From positions 1 through 64,000 of the forward strand of contig JANWLE010000015.1 in the NCBI GenBank assembly GCA_025451035.1: a stretch of DNA of 64,000 nt, given 5' to 3'. Below are positions 25,559 through 34,394 of this stretch, in pieces. Both the position numbers and the translations under genes were made by a program. Source of the DNA: Solirubrobacteraceae bacterium. GTDB lineage: Bacteria > Actinomycetota > Thermoleophilia > Solirubrobacterales > Solirubrobacteraceae. How positions within the stretch are numbered: the stretch's first letter is position 1; every line of letters starts with the position of its first letter. The notes under the pieces are model-generated. The model made no database searches, was not told where the DNA came from, and saw only the letters and a program-made list of their open reading frames with translations.

Positions 25559-25948
25559 GCGGCGAGGCTTCTCCTCGAGCGCGTCGGTGAAGCGCCGCGG
25601 CACGCGTCCTGCGCCCAGGCGCTCGCGCTCCCACAACGTGATGACGAGTAGCTCGCCGGCGAGCTGGTCGTGGCGGCAGACGAACACAACGTCGCGGTCG
25701 AGTAGGTCATACACGTGGAGCACGCCGCGTTGAGCTCCACCATCGTGGCGCGAAGGTGCCTGCGAGAACCGTCCGGTGGACCACGCTTCGCTGACGCGCG
25801 AGGCTATCTCGGGACGTGCATCGAGCTCACCGCGGCGGCTCGCGACACGTTGGCGGAAACGTTCCACCGCATGGTCGCTCACGGCGACGAGAACCCCCGG
25901 GGTCCCGGATGGCGAGGCCTTTGCGCTCTCGGGTCGCTCTCCCGGCAA
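25535..25948 (-). CDS. Small protein of unknown function
   Basis: I do not recognise this 137-residue protein. It opens 11 bases after dapB. The start is uncertain: TTG 25948 gives full length, while GTG 25882 (giving SDHAVERFRQRV at the N-terminus) is more natural. The body, with SDHAVERFRQRVASRRGE, GVLHVYDLLDRDVVFVCRHD and ELLVITLWERERLG, reads like a compact alpha/beta domain, and the ends are charged. It overlaps the recD2 3' end tail to tail by 24 bases. It could be a real last gene of the pnp-M16-dapB set. No membrane segment or signal peptide is seen. Confidence 0.5.
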   Translation of the reverse strand: MPGERPESAKASPSGTPGVLVAVSDHAVERFRQRVASRRGELDARPEIASRVSEAWSTGRFSQAPSRHDGGAQRGVLHVYDLLDRDVVFVCRHDQLAGELLVITLWERERLGAGRVPRRFTDALEEKPRRSGAHEPR

Positions 25949-25959
25949 GCTGCTGCCAG

Positions 25960-26625
25960 CTAGAAGAGCAGGTTCTCGAGCCCGACTACCGGCGAGCTGT
26001 CGAGGTCCCCTACGCTGCGTATCGCCAGCAGCACGCCGGGCATGAACGACTCCCGCCCGGTGGTGTCGTGACGGATCGTGAGCGTCTGCCCGACATCGCC
26101 GAGGATCACTTCCTGGTTTGCCACCAGGCCCGGGAGCCTGACCGAGTGGATCGGCGGCTCGTTGCCTCCCGACGCCTCGGCCATTAGCTTCGCGGTGCGC
26201 GCGGAGGTGCCGCTCGGCGCGTCGAGCTTGTCCGGATGGTGAAGCTCGACGATCTCCGCCCCGGCCATGTGGCGCGCAGCCTCAGCGGCGAAACGCATCA
26301 TCAGCACCGCCCCGATCGCGAAATTCGGCGCGATCAGCACGTTCGCTCCGGATGCGCCGAGCAGCGACTCGGGGTCAAAGCCGGTCGTCCCGATCACCAC
26401 ATGCGCTCCGGCCTGCAGGCAAATCATCGCGTTGGGCAGCGCTGTATCGGGCCGCGTGAAGTCCACCACAACCTCGGGCTGGCACTCGCTGAGCACCTGC
26501 CCGAGCGTCGTGCCCAGCTGCGGGTCGGCGCGACCGACGAGCAGCATGTCGTCGGCGCCTTCGATCGCGTCGCAGACGGTGCTCCCCATGCGCCCGGCGG
26601 CGCCGGCTACCGCGACGCGGATCAT
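25960..26625 (-). CDS. dapB: 4-Hydroxy-tetrahydrodipicolinate reductase
   Basis: DapB reduces the DapA product with NAD(P)H. The N-terminal Rossmann motif is VAVAGAAGRMGSTV and the catalytic segment is ELHHPDKLDAPSGTS, with the paired His129-His130 and Lys133. At 221 residues it is shorter than the E. coli enzyme (273) and somewhat shorter than mycobacterial ones (about 245), with a trimmed N-terminal domain loop. ATG 26625 overlaps the protease stop by four bases (ATGA). It is separated from dapA by recD2 on the other strand. Confidence 0.93.
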   Translation of the reverse strand: MIRVAVAGAAGRMGSTVCDAIEGADDMLLVGRADPQLGTTLGQVLSECQPEVVVDFTRPDTALPNAMICLQAGAHVVIGTTGFDPESLLGASGANVLIAPNFAIGAVLMMRFAAEAARHMAGAEIVELHHPDKLDAPSGTSARTAKLMAEASGGNEPPIHSVRLPGLVANQEVILGDVGQTLTIRHDTTGRESFMPGVLLAIRSVGDLDSSPVVGLENLLF

Positions 26626-27989
26626 GCGTCCTCCGGGCCTAGCACCGACAGCGCCGCGTCAAACGCCCCGCGGTCCGGCCCCACGCCGGCGGCTGAGAGC
26701 GCGTTCGCGCTGAAAAGGGGCGCCAGCTCGAGTAGGTCGGATGCCTTCACGCCATCAACCTTATCCATGATCTCGTCCATAGAGATGATCGGCAGTTCGC
26801 CCAGGACAGAGGAGGCAAGTCGGCTCATGCGCGCGGAGGTCGACTCGAGCGCCAACCCGAGGCGGCCCTTAACGTTCTCGCGGGAACGCGCGAGCTCCCG
26901 CTCGTCCGCGGGTTCGCTCACGAAACGCTCGAGCTGCTCTGAGATCGTGGCCATCGCCTCGCAGAGGTTCTCCGGCCGCGTTCCCACATACAACCCCACC
27001 TCGCCGGTGTGCGCATGCAGGTTCGAGAAGGAGAACACAGAGTAGGCGAGTCCCCGCCTCTCCCGCACCTCCTGGAACAAGCGTGAGGATGCGCTCGCCC
27101 CGAGTACCCCTTCGAGTACCCGCAACGCATAGCGCCGCTCGTCGTGACGGGAGATGCCGGGCCCGCCCAGGCACACGTGATACTGCTCGGTGTCCTTGCG
27201 CAGAAAGCTGATCCTGCGCTTCAGCGTGTCGGGCGCGAGCGGGGGCGCGCTCGGCACGGCACTGGCCTGTCCCCCAGGACGCCCGTCCCACAGTTCGTCG
27301 CAGGCGCGTTCGGCGAGGCCTACGAGCGCGTCGTGGTCGACAGACCCGGCCGCCGCGAGCACCATCTGCTCGGGCTTGTAGCGCTCTGAGTGAAAGGCGC
27401 GCAGGCGCCCCTCGTCGATCGCCGCGACCACCTCGGCCTTGCCGATCACCGCCCGCCCGAGCGGATGCGATCCGAACACCGCCTGGCCCAACGCGTCGAA
27501 GACGAGGTCCTGCGGGTCGTCTTCGTACATCGCTATCTCCTCGAGCACCACCTCCCGCTCGGCGGCGAGGTCTTCAAAGCGCGGCTGCCACACCATCTCG
27601 CTCAGGACCGATAGCGCCCTGTCCATGTGGCGGTCCAGGACGCGTGTGTACAGCGAGGTGTATTCGCGGTCGGTCTCGGCGTTGCACTCGGCGCCCATCG
27701 CGTCGAAGATCTCGTCGATCTCGCGGGAGGTGTGGCTGGCGCAGCCACGAAACAGCATGTGCTCGAGCAGATGCGAGATGCCGGCCTGCTCGTCTGACTC
27801 CATCGCCGACCCGGTCGCGATCCAGAATCCGAGCGCGACAGAGCGGACGGTCGGCATCCGTTCGCTGATCACGCGCAAGCCGCATGGCAGTGTGCTGATG
27901 TGATGCTCTGTCATCGTCGGGGAGGCCGTCACGGGCACGACCTTCTCAGCCAACCCCGTGTCCGGCCTCGGTGCGGCGTGAGCGGCCAC
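26622..27989 (-). CDS. M16-family zinc metallopeptidase
   Basis: The 455-residue (at most) protein has the inverted zinc motif HLLEH at residues 73-77 and the downstream Glu in the EREVVLEEIAMYEDDPQ segment, plus the second inactive M16 repeat. This is the PepR/YmxG-like processing peptidase that follows pnp in Bacillus and many actinobacteria; its substrate is unclear. The start is uncertain: GTG 27989 gives the longest form, GTG 27932 has GAGAAGG about 8 bases upstream, and ATG 27914 (MTEHHISTL) is also possible. No signal peptide, so cytoplasmic. Confidence 0.9.
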   Translation of the reverse strand: MAAHAAPRPDTGLAEKVVPVTASPTMTEHHISTLPCGLRVISERMPTVRSVALGFWIATGSAMESDEQAGISHLLEHMLFRGCASHTSREIDEIFDAMGAECNAETDREYTSLYTRVLDRHMDRALSVLSEMVWQPRFEDLAAEREVVLEEIAMYEDDPQDLVFDALGQAVFGSHPLGRAVIGKAEVVAAIDEGRLRAFHSERYKPEQMVLAAAGSVDHDALVGLAERACDELWDGRPGGQASAVPSAPPLAPDTLKRRISFLRKDTEQYHVCLGGPGISRHDERRYALRVLEGVLGASASSRLFQEVRERRGLAYSVFSFSNLHAHTGEVGLYVGTRPENLCEAMATISEQLERFVSEPADERELARSRENVKGRLGLALESTSARMSRLASSVLGELPIISMDEIMDKVDGVKASDLLELAPLFSANALSAAGVGPDRGAFDAALSVLGPEDA

Positions 27990-28033
27990 GGCCGACGAAG
28001 CGGTCGTTGTCGCTCACGCGCACTGGCGGTTCA

Positions 28034-30301
28034 CTAACGGTGGTCGCGACCGCTGCCGTGGCGGGGACGGCCCGAGCCACGCTCGCCGCGGCCGTTGCTC
28101 GACGAGCGCCGTTCGCCGTCGTCGCGGCCACGTCCGCCGGTGCCGACCGACGCCAGTTCCTGCGCGGACTTGCCGGCTATCTCCGGGTCGTCGGCGAGGC
28201 GCAGGCCGATGCGACCGCGCTCGCGGTCGACCTCGACCACGCGCACCGCGACTTCGTCGCCCTTGTTGAGCACATCCTCGACCGACTCCACGCGCTGGCC
28301 TGGAGAGATGTTGGAGATGTGCAGCAGGCCGTCGGTGCCCTTCGCGAGCTCGATGAAAGCACCGAAGGCGGTGGTCTTGACCACCTTGCCGGCGTACTCG
28401 TCGCCGACCTCGACCTCCTTCATCATCATGCGGATCCGCTCGACCAGAGCGTCGCCGAGATCGCCGTTGGCCGAGTAGATCAGCACCTGGCCGTCGTCGT
28501 TGACGTCGATCTGGGACTCGAACTCCTCCGAGAGGCCACGGATCGTTTCGCCACCCTTGCCGATCAACAGGCCAATCTGCGACGGGTCGATCTGGATCGT
28601 CTGGATGCGCGGAGCGAACTGCGAGAGCTGTGAGCGCGGCGCGCCGATCACTTCGGCCATCTTGCCGAGAATGAACTCGCGCGCCGTGTGCGCCTGCGTC
28701 AGCGCGTCGCGCAGGATGTCGAACGTGACACCGGAGATCTTGATGTCCATCTGCAGCGCGGTGATCCCTTGCTCGGTGCCGGCCACCTTGAAGTCCATGT
28801 CTCCCAGGTGGTCCTCCACGCCGGCGATGTCGGTCAGGACGATGTAGTCCTCGCCCTCCTTGATCAGGCCCATCGCGATACCTGCGACCGGCCGGCGGAT
28901 CGGTACCCCGGCCTCCATCAGCGACAGCGATGAGCCGCACACCGACGCCATCGAGGAGGAGCCGTTGGACTCAAGGATGTCAGACACCACACGGATCGTG
29001 TAGGGGAAGTCCTCGATCGAGGGGACAACCGGGACCAGCGCACGCTCGGCGAGCGCGCCGTGGCCGATGTCGCGGCGCTTGGGGCCAAGCCGCCCGGCCT
29101 CGCCCACCGAGAACGGCGGGAAGTTGTAGTGGTGGAAGTAGTACTTCTTGGTCTGCAAGCCGAGCGTGTCGAGGCGCATCTCCTCCTTGAGCGTCCCGAG
29201 CGCCGCGACCGACAGGGCCTGCGTCTGCCCGCGGGTGAACAGCGCCGAGCCGTGCGTGCGTGGGGTCACTCCCACTTCGATCGTGATGTCGCGGATCTCG
29301 TTCTCGGCGCGTCCATCCGGGCGCTTCTTGTGAACCGCAATGCGCTCGCGAATGATCGCCTTCTCGAGCTTGTCGAACCCCAGCTGCACAGCGGCGCGGC
29401 GCTCCTTGGCCTGCTCCAGCACGTCCTCGGGCGAGCCCTCCGCGGGGGCGGGAGCGTACTGCTCGAGTACGGCCGCCTCGACGGCTTTGGTCGCGTCCTG
29501 GCGCTCCAGCTTGTCCTCCACTTGGGTGGCGTCATCCAGCGCGGCGCCGTGCGAGGCGCGAATCGCGGCCAGGGTCTCCTCGTCGACGACGAGTGCCTGT
29601 ACCGGGGTCTTCTCCTTGCCCACTTTTGCGGCAAGCTCGTGCTGGACGGCGCAGATCTTCTTGATCTCCGAGTGGGCGATATCGAGCGCGTCGAGGATCT
29701 CGGCCTCCGAGATCTCGTTCGCGCCAGCCTCGACCATCAGGATCGCCTCCTCGGAGCCGGCAACCACGAGGTCGAGGTCAGAGCCCTCCAGGAGGTCCTC
29801 CTCGTTTGGGTTGACGACGAAGTTTCCGTCGACCTTGCCGATCCGTACCGCGCCGACCGGACCGGCGAACGGGACGTTGGAGATCATCAGGGCGGCTGAG
29901 GCGCCGTTCATCGCGAGCACGTCGTAGGGATGGACGTGGTCGACCGAGATCGGGATCGCGACGAGATGGGTCTCGTAGTTCCAGCCCTTCGTGAACAACG
30001 GGCGCAGCGGCCGGTCGATCATGCGCGCGGTCAGCGTGGCCTTCTCGCCGGAGCGGCCCTCGCGCTTGAAGAACGAGCCGGGGATCTTCCCGGCCGAGTA
30101 CATCCTCTCCTCGACGTCGACCGTCAACGGCAGGAAGTCGACGTCTCGCTGCCCGCCGGCGGTCGCGGTACAGAGGACCATGGTGTCGCCCTGGCGGACC
30201 ACGACCGCACCGGAGGCCTGCTTGGCCATCTTGCCGGTCTCAAACGAAATCTCGCTGCCGGCGATCTCCGCGGAAACCCGCGTCACATTGTCACTGCTCA
30301 T
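28034..30301 (-). CDS. pnp: Polyribonucleotide nucleotidyltransferase (PNPase)
   Basis: The 755-residue protein has two RNase PH-like domains joined by an alpha-helical domain, then KH (IDPSQIGLLIGKGGETIRG) and S1 (GKVVKTTAFGAFIELAKG) RNA-binding domains and a Gly/Arg-rich tail. PNPase degrades RNA 3'-5' phosphorolytically. The RG tail is an extension beyond E. coli PNPase and resembles actinobacterial forms. ATG 30301 is preceded by AGGAAGG. A 7-bp hairpin stands in the leader. It is separated from rpsO by two redox genes. Confidence 0.96.
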   Translation of the reverse strand: MSSDNVTRVSAEIAGSEISFETGKMAKQASGAVVVRQGDTMVLCTATAGGQRDVDFLPLTVDVEERMYSAGKIPGSFFKREGRSGEKATLTARMIDRPLRPLFTKGWNYETHLVAIPISVDHVHPYDVLAMNGASAALMISNVPFAGPVGAVRIGKVDGNFVVNPNEEDLLEGSDLDLVVAGSEEAILMVEAGANEISEAEILDALDIAHSEIKKICAVQHELAAKVGKEKTPVQALVVDEETLAAIRASHGAALDDATQVEDKLERQDATKAVEAAVLEQYAPAPAEGSPEDVLEQAKERRAAVQLGFDKLEKAIIRERIAVHKKRPDGRAENEIRDITIEVGVTPRTHGSALFTRGQTQALSVAALGTLKEEMRLDTLGLQTKKYYFHHYNFPPFSVGEAGRLGPKRRDIGHGALAERALVPVVPSIEDFPYTIRVVSDILESNGSSSMASVCGSSLSLMEAGVPIRRPVAGIAMGLIKEGEDYIVLTDIAGVEDHLGDMDFKVAGTEQGITALQMDIKISGVTFDILRDALTQAHTAREFILGKMAEVIGAPRSQLSQFAPRIQTIQIDPSQIGLLIGKGGETIRGLSEEFESQIDVNDDGQVLIYSANGDLGDALVERIRMMMKEVEVGDEYAGKVVKTTAFGAFIELAKGTDGLLHISNISPGQRVESVEDVLNKGDEVAVRVVEVDRERGRIGLRLADDPEIAGKSAQELASVGTGGRGRDDGERRSSSNGRGERGSGRPRHGSGRDHR

Positions 30302-30317
30302 ATTTTTCTGCCTTCCT

Positions 30318-30339
30318 ATCCGCCCGTCGGTCGGCGGAT
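30318..30339 (-). promoter_or_regulatory. Hairpin in the pnp leader
   Basis: ATCCGCC and GGCGGAT form a 7-bp stem with an 8-base loop, 16 bases upstream of the pnp ATG and next to its AGGAAGG. In E. coli and Streptomyces, hairpins in front of pnp are processed by RNase III and used for PNPase autoregulation; this one is suitably placed. On the plus strand the same stem is followed by a T-rich run, but no plus-strand gene ends here. Confidence 0.45.
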
Positions 30340-30374
30340 CCTTTTTCTTTTGTCTCTATCCGAGCCCACAGAGC

Positions 30375-30890
30375 TTAGCGGACGTGCATGGGCGCGAGCA
30401 TCGCTAGGAGCTCCCCCGTCGGCGGCCCGGGATAAACGACGCCGTCGAGCACCAATGTTGGCGTGCTCGCCACCCCACCGCGCAAACCGCTCTGCAGATC
30501 TCGGCGTATGCGCTCGAGTACCACCTCGGAGCGACGGTCCGCTTGAAAGCGGTCGAGGTCAAGCCCGAGCTGCTGAACGTGGCGCCAAAGATCGGGGTCC
30601 TCGGTGTGGGCGGGGTCGGAGAAAAGGGCGTCGTGCATCTCCCAGAAGGCTCCCTGGCGGGCGGCTGCCTCCGCCGCGGCGGCGAGCGCTACCGCTCGTG
30701 GGCGGCTCTTTAGCGCGAAGTGACGGAAGGCGAGACGGATCCGGATGCCGCGCAACTGCTGATAGGCGCTCGCGCAGTACGGGCAGGTGAAGTCGCCGTA
30801 GAAGATGACCGTAGTGATCCCGGCGGGCCCGCGCACGTGATCCTCGCTACAGGGCGGCGGGATCGGCGAGCTGCGCAGGTCATCTTTCAC
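30375..30890 (-). CDS. DsbA-family thioredoxin-fold protein
   Basis: The 171-residue protein has the CPYC active site at Cys36-Cys39 in YGDFTCPYC, a helical insertion, and the cis-Pro loop in VASTPTLVLDG: a DsbA/FrnE-like thiol oxidoreductase fold. No signal peptide or membrane helix is visible, so it probably acts in the cytoplasm, unlike periplasmic DsbA. It starts at GTG 30890. It follows the peroxiredoxin gene by 78 bases, a gap holding a GCGCCC/GGGCGC hairpin, and precedes pnp. The pairing with a peroxiredoxin suggests a thiol-redox role. Confidence 0.82.
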   Translation of the reverse strand: MKDDLRSSPIPPPCSEDHVRGPAGITTVIFYGDFTCPYCASAYQQLRGIRIRLAFRHFALKSRPRAVALAAAAEAAARQGAFWEMHDALFSDPAHTEDPDLWRHVQQLGLDLDRFQADRRSEVVLERIRRDLQSGLRGGVASTPTLVLDGVVYPGPPTGELLAMLAPMHVR

Positions 30891-30968
30891 GCCACGTCCG
30901 AGAGTAGCGCCCGCAAAGGGCGCGCGGCCACCGCGAGACGGCCATCTCAGAGAGACCTTCCGCTCCGC

Positions 30969-31430
30969 CTAGAGTGAGGCCAGGCCGTCAAACAAGAGGT
31001 TCACTCCAGGCAGCTCTCCCGGCGAGTCGGCCTGGTAGCTATAGCCGACGGTGCCGTCGCCCTTGACGATCACCAGCGCCCGCTGCGGAAAGCCGCCGGG
31101 GTGTAGAACCCCGAACACCCGGCAGGTCGCGCCCTTCGGCTCAAAGTCAGACAGCTGCGGGATCTGCACGCCGAGCTTTTCGCGGAACGCTCGCTGCGAC
31201 CACGTCGAGTCGCAGGAGACGCCGTAAATGGATGCGCCGTGCTCGTCTGCGAGCTGCTCTCGCACCTCCTCGTACAGCTGGAGCTGGTCGGTGCAGACCG
31301 GGCTGAACGCGAACGGGTAGAAGACGAGGACCGTCGTCGTCTCCGACAGGTCAGCTGCGGTGAAGGTTCCCGCCTCTTCGGTGGCGAGGGAGAAGTCAGG
31401 GACTTGAGTGCCTGCGGCCAGGACACTCAC
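30969..31430 (-). CDS. Peroxiredoxin (AhpC/TSA, AhpE/Bcp-like)
   Basis: The 153-residue protein has the peroxidatic Cys46 in [14 protein letters not shown]. The length and lack of an obvious C-terminal resolving Cys fit the AhpE-type 1-Cys or atypical group; other cysteines are near residues 80 and 107. It reduces hydroperoxides using a thiol partner. It starts at GTG 31430, overlapping the rpsO stop by four bases (GTGA), so its translation is probably coupled to ribosomal protein S15. Confidence 0.9.
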   Translation of the reverse strand: MSVLAAGTQVPDFSLATEEAGTFTAADLSETTTVLVFYPFAFSPVCTDQLQLYEEVREQLADEHGASIYGVSCDSTWSQRAFREKLGVQIPQLSDFEPKGATCRVFGVLHPGGFPQRALVIVKGDGTVGYSYQADSPGELPGVNLLFDGLASL

Positions 31431-31696
31431 TTGCGCAGTCCGAGCTCCTTGATCAGCGCCCTGTAACCCTCCAGGTCGGTGCGCTGCATGTAGTTGAGGA
31501 AGCGCCGGCGGCGCCCGACGAGCATCAGCAGGCCACGACGGGAGTGGTGGTCCTTCTTCTGCTCACGCAGATGCTCGGTCAGGTGGTTGATGCGCTCGGT
31601 CAGCAGCGCGATCTGGACCCTGGTGTTGCCGGTGTCTTTCTCGTTCGTGCCGAACTTCGTTGTGATCTCGTGCTTGCGCTCGGTGGTCAAAGTCAT
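31427..31696 (-). CDS. rpsO: 30S ribosomal protein S15
   Basis: From ATG 31696 the protein is 89 residues, the normal S15 length; a reading four residues longer from 31708 is not needed. Signature segments are [33 protein letters not shown] and [13 protein letters not shown]15 binds 16S rRNA helices 20-22 early in 30S assembly. It lies 33 bases after ribF. The order ribF-rpsO-(prx-dsbA)-pnp is the conserved ribF-rpsO-pnp order with two genes inserted. Confidence 0.96.
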   Translation of the reverse strand: MTLTTERKHEITTKFGTNEKDTGNTRVQIALLTERINHLTEHLREQKKDHHSRRGLLMLVGRRRRFLNYMQRTDLEGYRALIKELGLRK

Positions 31697-31729
31697 GCGG
31701 CCGCACACGGTAGCAGAAGGGTTGCTCGC

Positions 31730-32602
31730 TTACGGGGCGGTGATGACCGCGCGTGTCTGCTCGACATCGGCGCGCATCTGCTCGACGAGCTGCTCGACGC
31801 TCTGAAAACGCCGCTCTCCTCTGAGGCGGTGCAGGAAGTCAAGGCGTAGCTCCTGGCCGTACAGGTCCTCTTCGAAGTCGAGGATGTACGCCTCGACGAG
31901 CTCGCCTCTGCCGCTCGCGAAAGTCGGGCGCACACCGACGTTCACGGCGGCCGGGCGGCCGCCTGCCAAGCAGGCGTAAACGCCATGGCCGGGGCACACC
32001 AGAGCCTCGTCGGGAATCAGGTTGGCGGTCGGAAAGCCGAGCTCGCGCCCGCGCTTGTCCCCGTGGACGACCTCTCCCCGCATCTGAAAAGGCGTGCCCA
32101 AAAAGCGTGCCGCACGCTCGACGTCACCGGCCAGGACCAGGCCCCGGATGTGGCTCGAGGAGACGATTTCGCCGTTGACCTCGAGCAGTGGGTGAACGTC
32201 GGTGACGAAGCGCTCGTCGGCGGCGAGCATCGCGGTGTCGCCCTTCGCGCCCTTGCCGAAGCGGAAGTTCTCGCCGACGGATACGCGTACGGCACCGAGC
32301 GTGCCGTGCAGGATGTCGTCTATGAACTGCTGGGCCTCGTGGGCCGCGAAGGCAGCGTCGAACGGGATCACGATCAGCTCGCTCACACCCAGCCGCGCGA
32401 TCAGTTCGGCCTTGGCGGCCAGGCTTGTCAGCAGCTTCGGTGTGTGTGCCGGTGCCACGACCGACACCGGGTGCGGATCGAACGTGAGCACGCTGTCGGC
32501 GCCGTCGATCACCCGACGGTGGCCGAGATGCACGCCGTCGAACATCCCGACGGCGACGTGGCGCGGCCGGGGCTTCGTGTCGGGCAGGCGAACGATCTCC
32601 AC
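31730..32602 (-). CDS. ribF: Bifunctional riboflavin kinase / FAD synthetase
   Basis: RibF makes FMN and FAD from riboflavin. The N-terminal adenylyltransferase domain has GMFDGVHLGHRRV and a later SSSHIRGLVLAGDVE; the C-terminal kinase domain has HGDKRGRELGFPTANL and NVGVRPTF. I place the start at GTG 32602 (290 residues), 14 bases after the truB stop; sequence further upstream in this frame, to 32857, is truB. The second FAD-synthetase motif is shortened in places, but the whole chain is present. Confidence 0.93.
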   Translation of the reverse strand: MEIVRLPDTKPRPRHVAVGMFDGVHLGHRRVIDGADSVLTFDPHPVSVVAPAHTPKLLTSLAAKAELIARLGVSELIVIPFDAAFAAHEAQQFIDDILHGTLGAVRVSVGENFRFGKGAKGDTAMLAADERFVTDVHPLLEVNGEIVSSSHIRGLVLAGDVERAARFLGTPFQMRGEVVHGDKRGRELGFPTANLIPDEALVCPGHGVYACLAGGRPAAVNVGVRPTFASGRGELVEAYILDFEEDLYGQELRLDFLHRLRGERRFQSVEQLVEQMRADVEQTRAVITAP

Positions 32603-32616
32603 GGTGGCAGCAAAGC

Positions 32617-33327
32617 CTACGTAACTGGCTTGCCCGGCGGAGCGCTCAGCGCGTCCCAGTCCGCGCGGTTGGCTCTGGCGAGCTCGAGTGCTGCGTCGAT
32701 CCCCAGCAGCGGGGGATCGGTCCACGTCTCTGTGCGCGCCGGTGGCGCGATCGCTTGCTCGACGTGGAAGGGCCCGATCGCGGTGCGCCTGAGCTCCTCG
32801 CAGTAGGCGTCGGCGAGGTCGGCGATCAACGAGCGCACATATGTGCCGGAGGAGCACTCGATCGTGAACGCCGCCCTGTCCCCCTCCCGCCAGCGCTGCT
32901 CGAAGCGATACACCGTCACGAGTCGCGGAGGCATCTCGAACTGTTCGCCGCGGCGGGCTCGCTTGTACGCCCGCTCGCCTTTTATCTTCACCGCCGAGTA
33001 GCTCGGTGGGCGCTGCAGGATCTCGCCGGTGGGCAGGCGCGGTGGGTCATCGGGCAGGCGACCGGTGTGAACGATCTGCCCCTCGGGGTCGCCCGTGGTA
33101 GAAGTCGCCCCCAGCCGCGCGAGCGTCTCATAACGCTTGGGTAGGACCATGAGCTCCTGCTGTATGCGGGTCGCCCGGCCGACCAGGATGAGCAGAAGGC
33201 CGCTAGCGAACGGGTCGAGCGTGCCCGCGTGGCCTGTCTTGGCTTTGCCCACCGCGCGCCGTACGGCGGCAACCGCGTCGTGCGAGGTGATGCCCTTCGG
33301 CTTGTCGATCAACAGCACGCCGTCCAT
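32617..33327 (-). CDS. truB: tRNA pseudouridine(55) synthase TruB
   Basis: The catalytic Asp38 is in GHAGTLDPFASG, and the family segments LLIDKPKGITSHD, RPPSYSAVKIKGERAYKRAR and CSSGTYVRSLIADL are present. TruB makes Psi55 in the T-loop of tRNAs. At 236 residues it is a compact form: the region between the catalytic loop and the PPSYSAVK motif is about 20 residues shorter than in E. coli, and the C-terminal PUA-like part is reduced. It lies between nrnA and ribF in the nusA-infB-rbfA series. Confidence 0.94.
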   Translation of the reverse strand: MDGVLLIDKPKGITSHDAVAAVRRAVGKAKTGHAGTLDPFASGLLLILVGRATRIQQELMVLPKRYETLARLGATSTTGDPEGQIVHTGRLPDDPPRLPTGEILQRPPSYSAVKIKGERAYKRARRGEQFEMPPRLVTVYRFEQRWREGDRAAFTIECSSGTYVRSLIADLADAYCEELRRTAIGPFHVEQAIAPPARTETWTDPPLLGIDAALELARANRADWDALSAPPGKPVT

Positions 33328-33359
33328 CAGCTACTCCGCAAGGGCGCCGGCTTGGATGC

Positions 33360-34394
33360 TCAGGCGAGCGTCGGCTCGGGATCAGTCTTTGAACGCTCGT
33401 GCAGCTGCGCGTCGATCTCGCGGCCCAAACGGGAGATCAGCTCGCCCACCTCGGCCGTGGTGGAGAAGCCTGCGGCGCGACGGTGCCCGCCGCCACCCTG
33501 CGCGCGGGCGATGACCGACACGTCGACGTCGTCGTCGGTCGCGCGCAGCGATACCTTGCGCTGCCCACGCCGCTCCGGGGCTGTCAGCTCACGCACCAGC
33601 GCCGCGACCTTCGTCCCCTCGATCGCGCGGAGGTGGTCGATGATGCCCTCGGAGTGGCTCGATTGCGCCTGCGTTGACTGAAAGTCCTCGGCGCTGAGCG
33701 AGACGAGCGTCAGCTCGCCGTTGTTGAACCGCTGGATGTGCGACAGGGCGAGCGCGAGCAGCTTGATCTTCGCGTACGGCATCTCCTCGTACAGGCAGCG
33801 GTATATCCCCTGCACGTCAACACCGACCTCGAGCAGCTGAGCTGCCATTTGATGGGCGCGCGGGCCGGTGTTCTCGTACATGAAGCGGCCCGTGTCGGTT
33901 ATCAGGCCGATATAGAGGGCCTCGGCGATCTCGCGGGTCGGGGTGAACGACAGTCCGTTCATGAGGTCCCACACGATCTCGGCGGTACAGGAGGCGGTGG
34001 CCACCACGTGATTGAGCGTGCCGAAACGGGTGTTGTCGTGGTGGTGGTCGATGTTCAACAGGTGCGCTCCGTCCTGTAGCACGCCAGCCGGGTTGCGGTC
34101 GATGTTGCCGCAGTCGAGGAACACGACGGTACGCTCGGCGATGTCGGCGGGCGGCACCTGTATCAGCCCGTCCAGCGAGAACAGGGCGTATTCGTGCGGC
34201 AGTGGGAACTCGCTTGCGGGGATGAACATCTCAGAGTCCTTGCCGAGCCCGCTCAGCAGCGCTTGCATCGCCACGAGTGAGCCGAGCGCGTCGCCGTCGA
34301 GATTTTCGTGGGTTGCCAGCACGAAACGAGAGCCAGAGCGAAGGCGCTCGAGGACCTGCTCGCGGCTGGCCGCAGTGTCGCCGGCCTGGCTCAT
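33360..34394 (-). CDS. nrnA: DHH/DHHA1 phosphoesterase, NrnA-like
   Basis: The 344-residue protein has the DHH-family metal motifs HENLDGDALGS, FLDCGNIDRN and NIDHHHDNTRFG, and a DHHA1 domain ending GGGGHRRAAGF. NrnA-type enzymes remove nucleotides from short RNAs (nano-RNA) and hydrolyse pAp; some also cleave pApA/pGpG. It overlaps the rbfA stop by four bases, so it is coupled to ribosome maturation genes, the usual place in Gram-positive bacteria. Confidence 0.93.
   Translation of the reverse strand: MSQAGDTAASREQVLERLRSGSRFVLATHENLDGDALGSLVAMQALLSGLGKDSEMFIPASEFPLPHEYALFSLDGLIQVPPADIAERTVVFLDCGNIDRNPAGVLQDGAHLLNIDHHHDNTRFGTLNHVVATASCTAEIVWDLMNGLSFTPTREIAEALYIGLITDTGRFMYENTGPRAHQMAAQLLEVGVDVQGIYRCLYEEMPYAKIKLLALALSHIQRFNNGELTLVSLSAEDFQSTQAQSSHSEGIIDHLRAIEGTKVAALVRELTAPERRGQRKVSLRATDDDVDVSVIARAQGGGGHRRAAGFSTTAEVGELISRLGREIDAQLHERSKTDPEPTLA

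Noticed and set aside
28014-28940. Long minus-strand frame of 308 codons inside pnp
   Set aside because: It is an Arg/Gly-rich shadow of pnp in another frame; the KH and S1 motifs of pnp are in the accepted frame.
30318-30355. Intrinsic terminator on the plus strand upstream of pnp
   Set aside because: The hairpin plus T-rich run looks like one, but no plus-strand gene ends here. The hairpin is more sensibly read as the pnp leader element.
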